This document shows positions 1 through 5,301 of a DNA stretch of 5,301 nucleotides, one piece after another. The stretch covers positions 1 to 5,301 of the forward strand of contig JBDGQU010000124.1 in the NCBI GenBank assembly GCA_042218715.1. Direction: 5' to 3'. The notes below the pieces were generated by a model. The model saw only the letters and a program-made list of their open reading frames with translations, was not told the DNA's origin and did no database searches. The position numbers and the translations under genes were made by a program. This DNA is from JAGXLP01 sp042218715. GTDB lineage: Bacteria > Bipolaricaulota > Bipolaricaulia > M55B111. Each line of letters starts with the position of its first letter. Position 1 is the first letter of the stretch.

Positions 1-268
1 TTTACCCAATGATACGATTGATTCGATAATCCTACCAACTATCCCGAACCCGGAATGACAAGCATTACCAAGGGTATAGCTATCAGTACTCCGAGACCTG
101 AACAATAATCCAACCTAATATCTTCCCAATTATTACTTCCCTGTTGACCTCCTTATATGTTCAGCTCATCCACTGCGTTAACGACTTCATCTTTGTAGTT
201 TAACCCCGGTAATGAGCCCTGAGAGGTCCATTAAGCAAACTAGCTTCATAATAAGTAAATTAGTTAAT
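1..268. other. Gene-free stretch with possible decayed minus-strand coding sequence
   Basis: No intact gene is visible on either strand. On the minus strand, short open stretches look protein-like but are broken by stops and frame changes. One ends in LNYKDEVVNAVDELNI at 156-203 with a TAA stop. That stop overlaps AAGGAGGT (minus strand, 147-154), which would suit a following gene. Downstream on the minus strand come a hydrophobic run, LGVLIAIPLVMLVIPGSG (42-95), and in another frame IVGRIIESIVSLGK, which runs off the left edge. This resembles the junction of two co-transcribed genes that have decayed. I do not recognise either product, and chance open frames of this size are common, so the reading is tentative. 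Confidence 0.25.
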
Positions 269-296
269 TTGATTTTTGATGTGTTCTATATATAAT
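269..296 (+). promoter_or_regulatory. Sigma-70-type promoter upstream of the transport operon
   Basis: A TTGATT -35 box (269-274) and a perfect TATAAT -10 box (291-296) are separated by 16 bases in an AT-rich stretch. Transcription would begin near 303, giving a leader of about 330 bases before the binding-protein gene. A small inverted repeat, GATATT (308-313) and AATATC (323-328), sits just past the expected start, where an operator could lie. The match is good by eye, but AT-rich DNA yields chance matches. Confidence 0.5.
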
Positions 297-500
297 AATT
301 TTTGAGGGATATTGATATATAAAATATCACTTAACCGATCAACGGAAGTTTAGCTGCAAATAGGAAGTCTTTTAATCAGATCTTTCCAACGGCGGCCATA
401 AAAGAGGCAGTGTTTGGTGAAGCAAGTATACTATACTAAGAGGCATTTTGAAGAAATTGCTTGCTCTTTAGCGGAGTTTTGTCAGTTCATAAGTAGTTAG

Positions 501-529
501 TTGGTTTATCTCTTCTGGGAGGTGATAAT
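501..529 (+). promoter_or_regulatory. Second, weaker promoter candidate nearer the operon
   Basis: TTGGTT (501-506) and GATAAT (524-529) are spaced 17 bases apart. The -10 box matches five of six consensus bases and the -35 box is poor after TTG. It would start transcription near 536, placing the palindrome at 544-557 within the first bases of the transcript. The same bases also read as a ribosome binding site and start codon for a five-codon frame, so only one of the two readings may be real. Confidence 0.25.
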
Positions 530-543
530 GATAGACATTAACT

Positions 544-557
544 AGAACTATAGTTCT
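544..557. promoter_or_regulatory. Perfect 14-bp palindrome, possible operator
   Basis: AGAACTATAGTTCT reads identically on both strands. It lies about 80 bases ahead of the binding-protein start and just after the second candidate promoter, a typical place for a dimeric repressor to bind. As RNA it could form only a five-base-pair stem with a UAUA loop and has no U-tract, so it is unlikely to be a terminator. No regulator gene is in the window to pair it with. Confidence 0.3.
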
Positions 558-623
558 CCGGTGACCCTGTTATATTTAATTCAGGTCTATCCATTACCAA
601 TTTATTCATCACCAAAAAGTAAG

Positions 624-632
624 AAAGGAGGT
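624..632 (+). promoter_or_regulatory. Ribosome binding site that fixes the binding-protein start
   Basis: AAAGGAGGT is a full-length complement to the 16S rRNA 3' end and ends three bases before the ATG at 636. It selects this ATG over the in-frame GTG at 561, which has no such site. The ATG also begins a textbook signal peptide. Confidence 0.85.
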
Positions 633-635
633 AGT

Positions 636-1664
636 ATGCGTAAAAAACTATTAATTGGGTTTTTGTTAGCAGTTTTGGCAGTAGGAATGACTTTTAGCGC
701 TGGTATGGCTAAGGATTTGGTTATGTATACGGCTTTAGACGTGGACGAAGCCAAGATATATATAAACGCGTTTGAGAAGTCCCATCCGGACATAAATGTG
801 AAATGGACACGTTTATCTGCCGGCGAGGCCCTTGCACGGATAAAAGCTGAATCAAGCAATCCCCAGGCGAGCCTTTTCTTCGGTGGTTCCAGTACTGCCC
901 ACATTGGGGCTGCCAACGCGGGTTTGTTAAAGCCCTATAAATCTACAGGTTGGCAATACCTGTCGTCCGAATACAAGGATCCAAAAGGCCGATGGACTGG
1001 ATTCTATACAGGATATATTGGATTTGTTACCAATACGGAGTTTCTCGATGAACACAATGTTGAAGCCCCGGATTCTTGGCAAGATTTATTAAAACCAGTA
1101 TTCAAGAACGAGATCATAAAGGCTTATCCTTATACTTCTGGCACCGCTTATACCACACTCATTTCCCAACTTCAAGCCATGGGACCAAAAGATGAAGGAT
1201 GGGATGAAAAAGACAGAGATTATATCGGTAAGCTAAATAAACAAATTCACCACTACACTAGATCAGGTTCTGCCTGTGTCACCCTGGTGGGTCAGGGCGA
1301 AGGTGCCGTTGGAATTGCTTTCTCTCACGACATCCTGGCAAAAGGTGTGGATAAGGGTTACCCAGTCAAACTAACTTTCCCAAGTGAAGGCACGGGATTC
1401 GAAGTTGGTGCCGTCTCCATAATAAAAGGCGGACCGACCCCGGAAACCGCAAAAACGTTCATCGATTGGCTGATGACGGCTGAAGCTCAGAGCCTGTTTA
1501 AGAAATGGTTCCGCGTACCCTTAAACCCCGAAGCGGAACTGGCAAAAGGTTTGGTTACGGCCAGTGAAGTCCCCGTAATTAAAGGCTTCTCGGACAGTGT
1601 TACCTGGTATGGCGAACACAAGAGCCAAATAGTCGACGTCTGGCGTCAAATTACTGGTCAATAA
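636..1664 (+). CDS. ABC transporter periplasmic substrate-binding protein, AfuA/FbpA-like
   Basis: This 342-residue protein is the solute receptor of the importer encoded downstream. Residues 1-25 are a signal peptide: MRKK, a hydrophobic core, then a likely signal peptidase I cut after GMA. No lipobox cysteine is present, so it should be a free periplasmic protein. The mature part fits a type-2 periplasmic-binding fold of the Fe3+/phosphonate/sugar-phosphate branch. Seen motifs are LVMYTALD (28-35), FFGGSS (81-86), the ligand-loop TSGTAYT (167-173), YTRSGSA (207-213), GIAFSHD (226-232) and PSEGTGFEVGAV (249-260). FbpA-type ferric-binding proteins carry a metal-binding Tyr-Tyr pair about where SHD lies here, so iron is unlikely. 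As I recall, AfuA uses a His-Asp pair for sugar phosphate. The family call is firm and the substrate is open. A terminator follows closely, so this gene is probably the most highly expressed. Confidence 0.9.
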   Translation: MRKKLLIGFLLAVLAVGMTFSAGMAKDLVMYTALDVDEAKIYINAFEKSHPDINVKWTRLSAGEALARIKAESSNPQASLFFGGSSTAHIGAANAGLLKPYKSTGWQYLSSEYKDPKGRWTGFYTGYIGFVTNTEFLDEHNVEAPDSWQDLLKPVFKNEIIKAYPYTSGTAYTTLISQLQAMGPKDEGWDEKDRDYIGKLNKQIHHYTRSGSACVTLVGQGEGAVGIAFSHDILAKGVDKGYPVKLTFPSEGTGFEVGAVSIIKGGPTPETAKTFIDWLMTAEAQSLFKKWFRVPLNPEAELAKGLVTASEVPVIKGFSDSVTWYGEHKSQIVDVWRQITGQ

Positions 1665-1690
1665 CGGATAAGGTCAATTCAAGACGCGCA

Positions 1691-1726
1691 ATTAAAAAAC
1701 CGGGGGGAGACCCCCGGTTTTTTAAT
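1691..1726 (+). terminator. Intrinsic terminator between binding protein and permease
   Basis: Two perfectly complementary 16-base arms (1691-1706 and 1711-1726) enclose a GAGA loop of the stable GNRA type. The stem has a GC core (CCGGGGG with CCCCCGG) flanked by A6 on the left and T6 on the right, so RNA made from either strand would end in a U-tract. It sits 26 bases after the binding-protein stop and 17 before the permease start. There is no clear new promoter between hairpin and permease, so the downstream genes probably depend on read-through. Confidence 0.92.
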
Positions 1727-1732
1727 GACAAG

Positions 1733-1738
1733 AGGAGG
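1733..1738 (+). promoter_or_regulatory. Ribosome binding site supporting a TTG start for the permease
   Basis: AGGAGG lies five bases before TTG at 1744. An in-frame TGA at 1726-1728 closes the frame upstream, and no ATG or GTG lies between that stop and the TTG. The site and the stop together make the TTG the start. Confidence 0.8.
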
Positions 1739-1743
1739 ATATT

Positions 1744-3429
1744 TTGCGTTCAACATCATCGTATCTTCGAGATAGCTGGGGAGAAGTTAGGCGGTTATTT
1801 CATGATCCCGCCCTCCTTATAACAGTCTTCTTTATATTTGGGTTATTATTTTTGTTTATTGTATTTCCTCTTATTCAAGTTTTTATAAAAAGTATCTTCA
1901 TCGGTGGGGAAATCAACCCGAAATATTATGTGGAATTTTTTCAGCGTTCTTATAGATGGCAACCTTTGATCCATAGCCTGGTAGTGGGAAGTCTAGTAGC
2001 TGTATGCGGTACGACGGTTGCGTTCATATACGCCTACGGGATAAATCGAGCAAATGTTCCCTTTAAGGGGTTTTTTCGTCTGATTGCCACTGTTCCTATA
2101 GTATCTCCACCTTTTCTCATTGCACTTGCTGCTATACTCTTGCTTGGCAATCACGGGATAATAACTGAATGGTTTAACGCGAACTGGGATATATACGGGC
2201 TCCCCGGACTCGTATTAACTGAAACCTTGGCTTACTTTCCGATCGCGTTTCTCACCCTAGATGGAGTCCTGGGCAAAATTGATCCCAGTATAGAAGAATC
2301 CGCACTAAACCTAGGGGCTTCAAAGTTGAGAACATTCTTCACAGTCACGTTACCACTTGCAACACCTGGAATTGCGTCAGCTCTTTTATTGACTTTCATT
2401 CGCTCTCTTGAGGATTTTGGAAATCCGATAGTAATTCAGGGAGATTACCAGGTTCTCACAGTGGAAGCTTACCTTGCGGTAACTGGGATGTATAATATGC
2501 CCCTTGGAGCAACGCTGGCAATCTTCTTATTGGTTCCCACTTTGATAATCTTTGTTGTCCAGAAATACATCGTCTCGCGGAAATCTTTTGTTACCGTCAC
2601 TGGTAAGCCTTCGGGATCTGGCTTACAAACAACGGAAAAACATATTAAATACCCTCTCTTCGCAGTTATGGTTCTACTTAGCGGGGCCATCATGCTTTTT
2701 TATGGGGTCGTTTTGTTTGGGTCATTCACAAAACTTTGGGGGGTGAATAACGCACTTACTTTCGAGAACTATCAGTACGTGTTTAATGTAGGCGCTCAAT
2801 ACATATCGGATACTGTAACTATAGCATCTATTGCTACACCAATAGGCGGAATTCTCGCCATGGTAATAGGTTATTTAGTGGTGAGGAAAAGTTTCGTTGG
2901 GAAATCGATAATGGACTTTGTTTCCATGCTTAACTTTGCTGTGCCCGGCGTTGTAGTAGGTATTGCTTATATACTTGCGTTTAATACGGGCCCACTCCAG
3001 CTAACAGGAACTGCCGTTATAATTATTCTGGTATTTATATTTAGACGTATGCCGGTTGGAATAAGAGACGCGGTAGCTGAACTCCAACAAATCGATCCTT
3101 CCATAGAAGAAGCGTCAACCAACTTAGGGGCCGGTTTACTTAGAACGTTCGGAAAAGTGGTGTTACCTTTGATTTCTCCAGCCTTTCTCTCTGGCATGAC
3201 CTACATGTTTGTCAGGTGTATGACCGCAATTAGCGCGGTTATTTTTGTCGTCTCGGCGGACTGGCAATTACTGACTGTTGCGCTTTTGCACGAAGTCGAC
3301 AACGCTGATTTAGCTCAGGCGGCGGCATATGGTTACGTTATAATCGGAATAGTAGTGGCAGTTATTATAATGATGAGATTTGTTATAAATAGAGTTTTCG
3401 GCGAGGAAACAGAAATTATAAGTAGATAA
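1744..3429 (+). CDS. ABC transporter permease, fused two-domain (AfuB/FbpB-like)
   Basis: This 561-residue inner-membrane protein forms the solute channel. It is a tandem fusion of two binding-protein-dependent permease domains, so one chain does the work of the usual two. Hydrophobic segments lie near 25-48, 76-99, 111-134, 152-172, 205-219 and 255-275, then 303-326, 356-380, 391-412, 421-436, 476-502 and 526-548: about six per half. Each half has the EAA loop that docks with the ATPase. The first is E185-S-A, G191, LP 203-204; the second is E456-A-S, G462, LP 474-475. Both fit the EAA-x3-G-x9-I-x-LP pattern and are preceded by IDPSIEE. A hydrophilic linker at about 277-302 joins the halves. 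The length fits fused FbpB/AfuB-type permeases. It starts with TTG behind AGGAGG, directly after a terminator. Its stop is 14 bases before the ATPase start, indicating joint translation. Confidence 0.93.
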   Translation: MRSTSSYLRDSWGEVRRLFHDPALLITVFFIFGLLFLFIVFPLIQVFIKSIFIGGEINPKYYVEFFQRSYRWQPLIHSLVVGSLVAVCGTTVAFIYAYGINRANVPFKGFFRLIATVPIVSPPFLIALAAILLLGNHGIITEWFNANWDIYGLPGLVLTETLAYFPIAFLTLDGVLGKIDPSIEESALNLGASKLRTFFTVTLPLATPGIASALLLTFIRSLEDFGNPIVIQGDYQVLTVEAYLAVTGMYNMPLGATLAIFLLVPTLIIFVVQKYIVSRKSFVTVTGKPSGSGLQTTEKHIKYPLFAVMVLLSGAIMLFYGVVLFGSFTKLWGVNNALTFENYQYVFNVGAQYISDTVTIASIATPIGGILAMVIGYLVVRKSFVGKSIMDFVSMLNFAVPGVVVGIAYILAFNTGPLQLTGTAVIIILVFIFRRMPVGIRDAVAELQQIDPSIEEASTNLGAGLLRTFGKVVLPLISPAFLSGMTYMFVRCMTAISAVIFVVSADWQLLTVALLHEVDNADLAQAAAYGYVIIGIVVAVIIMMRFVINRVFGEETEIISR

Positions 3430-3443
3430 TAGGGGTTGGTTCT

Positions 3444-4538
3444 ATGACTAATAGTGACGTAGTTTTTAATAAAGTTACAAAAGTGTTTAGTGAGGGGTCA
3501 GCAAGGGAGGTCTACGCCGTGGACGAAGTCGATTTTGAGGTAACTCAGGGGAAGTTCGTTTCTCTTCTGGGGCCTTCCGGGTGCGGGAAAACGACGACCC
3601 TCAGGCTTATCGCCGGATTCGAGTTTCCAACTTCCGGTGATATATTTTTGCGTGGAGACAGGGTTAATGACACTCCACCTCAAAAAAGAAATGTAGCTAT
3701 GGTTTTCCAAAGTTACGGGCTATTTCCCCATATGACTGTTGAAGGAAACGTCTCCTACGGACTAAAAGTGCAGGGACTCTCAAAGAATGAGATAAGAGGC
3801 AGAGTTTCTGACTCGCTAGACCTGGTCGATCTTAGTGGGTTAGAGGACAGGTCTGTGGAACAGTTATCCGGGGGACAACAGCAACGGGTGGCATTGTGTA
3901 GAGCGTTGGTTACCCAGCCGGATGTGATGCTTTTTGATGAACCTATATCTAATTTGGATGCGAAGTTACGGAAAGGTACCAGGGAGCAGGTTAGGAGTAT
4001 CCAACAAGAGCTTGAAATTACAAGTGTATACGTAACTCACGATCAGACAGAAGCCATGAGTATAGCTGATGAATTGATGATAATGCATGAAGGAAAAATC
4101 AGGCAGGTGGGGAAGCCCGATGAAATATATGCTCGGCCTCAGTCGGAGTTTGTTGCCGACTTCATAGGTGAAGCTAACTTTTTGGATGGAAGTATCATCA
4201 ATGTAGAGGACCATGTCGAAGTAGACCTTACAAACATACCTCTAAAAAATAATTTACACTTTAACCAGGTAAATTCGTTCTCCACTGGGGATAATGTTCA
4301 GGTACTGGTGCGACCTGAGGCTGTAGATATCACTGAGGTTGATACGGGAGATTTCAATGGGAAGGTTCAGTTCTCTCATTACACGGGAGCCACTGCCACC
4401 TACAGCATCAAACTAGAGGAAGGCTCTGAAATTGATGTCCAGGTGGCAAACCCGCAGGAGCAAGGGTTATTGAGTGAGGGAGACCAAATCGGGTTAAAAT
4501 TACACCGAAACAGCTTACATATATTGCCTAAAGGATAG
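3444..4538 (+). CDS. ABC transporter ATP-binding protein with TOBE domain (AfuC/FbpC/PotA-like)
   Basis: This 364-residue cytoplasmic ATPase powers the importer as a dimer bound to the two EAA loops of the permease. All catalytic elements are present: A-loop Tyr24, Walker A GPSGCGKT (43-50), Q-loop Gln89 in VFQSYGLFPHMT, signature LSGGQ (141-145), Walker B VMLFDE (161-166) with catalytic Glu166, D-loop SNLD (169-172) and switch His199. From about 240 to the end is the C-terminal extension typical of the MalK/PotA/FbpC group, with a TOBE-like part including VRPEAVDIT (289-297). In this family the extension helps dimerise the protein and can sense solute. AGGGG at 3431-3435 is the ribosome binding site, eight bases ahead of ATG. 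Sequence alone cannot separate Fe3+, polyamine, phosphonate and sugar-phosphate ATPases, so the substrate follows from the binding protein. The enzyme appears complete. Confidence 0.95.
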   Translation: MTNSDVVFNKVTKVFSEGSAREVYAVDEVDFEVTQGKFVSLLGPSGCGKTTTLRLIAGFEFPTSGDIFLRGDRVNDTPPQKRNVAMVFQSYGLFPHMTVEGNVSYGLKVQGLSKNEIRGRVSDSLDLVDLSGLEDRSVEQLSGGQQQRVALCRALVTQPDVMLFDEPISNLDAKLRKGTREQVRSIQQELEITSVYVTHDQTEAMSIADELMIMHEGKIRQVGKPDEIYARPQSEFVADFIGEANFLDGSIINVEDHVEVDLTNIPLKNNLHFNQVNSFSTGDNVQVLVRPEAVDITEVDTGDFNGKVQFSHYTGATATYSIKLEEGSEIDVQVANPQEQGLLSEGDQIGLKLHRNSLHILPKG

Positions 4539-4609
4539 GCCAGCTTGTTCTATCAAACGTAGCCACCTATTTATTTTCTGTCCGCTCAAACATGCGAAAC
4601 AATTATGCC

Positions 4610-4614
4610 GAGGT
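4610..4614 (+). promoter_or_regulatory. Ribosome binding site that fixes the phosphatase start
   Basis: GAGGT lies seven bases before ATG 4622. The in-frame ATG at 4592 has no comparable site ahead of it. Starting at 4622 puts the catalytic DLDGT at residues 11-15, the normal place in this family. Confidence 0.6.
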
Positions 4615-4621
4615 TACTCCT

Positions 4622-5301
4622 ATGAAGAACTCCTATAACGCCATACTTTTTGACTTAGATGGTACTCTTATTAAAGACGATCTGAAGATAGATCATGAGG
4701 ATATTCGCTTGATCCGCAATCTGGCCCAAGAAGACATTACCATAAGCATTGCCACGGGAAGAATTTTAAAAGCCGCATCTCCTTTTATTGAGAAACTCGA
4801 CATCACTGCCCCTGTCATCCTCTACAACGGATCCGTATTAGTGAATCCTGTTACCCGGAATGAGGTGTGGAGCGAACAAATTGATTCTCCTGAAGCTCGT
4901 TCTATTCTAGACATATTGCGTGCATTTAAATTGGATACCCAGGTTTATTCTTCCCCAACCGATGATGGATTTTACGTCGAAAAGATCACGAAACCAATAA
5001 AACAATTTGTGGAGAAGGATAAAATCCCGGCAAGAGAAGTTGATTCCTTGAAAGAGGTAGTTGCAAGTGGAGCAGTAAAATTCCTCAATATCGGTGAACG
5101 AGAGGAACTGAAAAGATGTAAGGATAGGCTCGAAAAGCGTTTCCCCAACTTAAACCTGGTGCTTTCCGAACAAAATTATCTGGAGGTTCTACCCTCAGGA
5201 GTTTCAAAAGGGGAGGGCCTCAAAAGATGGTCCAACCTTCAAGGGATTCCACTCGAATCAATTGTAGCTTTTGGGGACAACATGAACGACCTTGAACTCC
5301 T
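4622..5301 (+). CDS. HAD-superfamily hydrolase, Cof-type phosphatase (3' end outside window)
   Basis: The 226 codons visible are most of a Cof-type haloacid-dehalogenase phosphatase, a family usually about 260-290 residues long; the frame is still open at the right edge. These cytoplasmic Mg2+ enzymes dephosphorylate small metabolites such as sugar phosphates, and some act on flavin or pyridoxal phosphates. All four HAD motifs are seen: nucleophile motif DLDGT with Asp11 and Asp13, motif II IATGR with Thr45, motif III Lys196 in GVSKG, and the metal-binding GDNMND (218-223). LYNGS near residue 72 is also typical of the family. The roughly 110 residues between motifs II and III would be the C2-type cap that sets substrate choice. 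It begins 83 bases after the ATPase with no strong terminator or promoter between, so co-transcription is likely. A link to the transported solute is inference only. Confidence 0.88.
   Translation, partial: MKNSYNAILFDLDGTLIKDDLKIDHEDIRLIRNLAQEDITISIATGRILKAASPFIEKLDITAPVILYNGSVLVNPVTRNEVWSEQIDSPEARSILDILRAFKLDTQVYSSPTDDGFYVEKITKPIKQFVEKDKIPAREVDSLKEVVASGAVKFLNIGEREELKRCKDRLEKRFPNLNLVLSEQNYLEVLPSGVSKGEGLKRWSNLQGIPLESIVAFGDNMNDLEL

Larger units (their letters stand above)
297..620 (+). other. Long untranslated leader before the binding-protein gene
   Basis: This stretch has no recognisable gene and no riboswitch consensus that I can identify. It contains two short open frames. One is 28 codons at 414-500 (TTG or GTG start, with GAGG at 404-407 ahead of it), starting VKQVYYTKRHFEEIACSLAE. 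The other is five codons, MIDIN, at 528-545 behind GGGAGGT (517-523). It also holds a second candidate promoter, a 14-bp palindrome, and a loose inverted repeat AGCAAG (421-426) and CTTGCT (460-465) enclosing 33 bases. If the promoter at 269-296 is used, all of this is transcribed and could carry regulation. Confidence 0.4.

Noticed and set aside
215..228. CTGAGAGG as part of a TPP riboswitch
   Set aside because: The other conserved TPP segments are missing on both strands, and the orientation does not suit a downstream gene.
561..635. In-frame 25-residue extension of the binding protein from GTG 561
   Set aside because: No ribosome binding site precedes it, it would bury the signal peptide, and a perfect site precedes ATG 636.
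602..916. Minus-strand open frame of 104 residues over the binding-protein gene
   Set aside because: It mirrors a gene with clear family motifs, and the product has no recognisable domain. The shorter opposite-strand and alternate-frame openings within the permease and ATPase genes were dropped for the same reason.
4545..4573. Promoter for the phosphatase gene (TTGTTC with TATTTA)
   Set aside because: The -10 box matches only about half the consensus, so it is not distinguishable from chance in AT-rich DNA.
4535..4580. Terminator after the ATPase gene (ATAGG at 4535-4539 with CCTAT at 4566-4570, then a T-rich run)
   Set aside because: The stem is only five base pairs around a 26-base loop that does not extend the pairing, so it is too weak to call.
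4592..4621. Upstream in-frame ATG for the phosphatase
   Set aside because: It lacks a ribosome binding site and would add ten residues before a catalytic motif that normally lies close to the N-terminus.
1..5301. CRISPR arrays, tRNA or rRNA genes, insertion sequences, toxin-antitoxin or phage genes
   Set aside because: I looked for spaced direct repeats, tRNA T-arm patterns, transposase motifs and small paired genes and saw none.

Overview
The window holds a compact plus-strand transport operon from a bacterium. In order it has a periplasmic substrate-binding protein, a fused two-domain permease and an ATPase of the AfuABC/FbpABC class of ABC importers (the Fe3+, phosphonate and sugar-phosphate branch). 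A Cof-type HAD phosphatase follows and is cut by the right edge. Shine-Dalgarno sites are strong and G+C is moderate (about 45% in a coding line I counted, with a more AT-rich leader). The binding protein has a signal peptide but no lipobox cysteine, which points to a diderm host. The phylum cannot be named from this alone; diderm Bacillota, Synergistota and Thermotogota all remain possible.

Layout: bases 1-635 contain no intact gene. The first 250 bases carry minus-strand stretches that look like worn coding sequence with an internal ribosome binding site. A near-consensus promoter lies at 269-296. A long leader follows, with a second weaker promoter candidate, a five-codon open frame behind a good ribosome binding site, and a perfect 14-bp palindrome. 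The binding protein runs 636-1664. A perfect 16-bp hairpin with a GAGA loop and U-tract, an intrinsic terminator, separates it from the permease (1744-3429, TTG start). The ATPase follows 14 bases after the permease (3444-4538). The phosphatase starts at 4622, 83 bases after the ATPase, with no convincing terminator between them.

How they work together: the binding protein captures a solute outside the inner membrane, the 12-helix permease carries it in, and two copies of the ATPase power transport. The terminator after the first gene should leave binding protein in excess over the membrane complex, while limited read-through feeds the rest. The FbpA iron-ligand Tyr-Tyr pair is replaced by Ser-His-Asp, so ferric iron is a poor guess. 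Together with the phosphatase, this makes a phosphorylated organic solute such as a sugar phosphate a reasonable but unproven substrate. Nothing here is clearly a new kind of system; the most open questions are the leader, the minus-strand remnant and the substrate.
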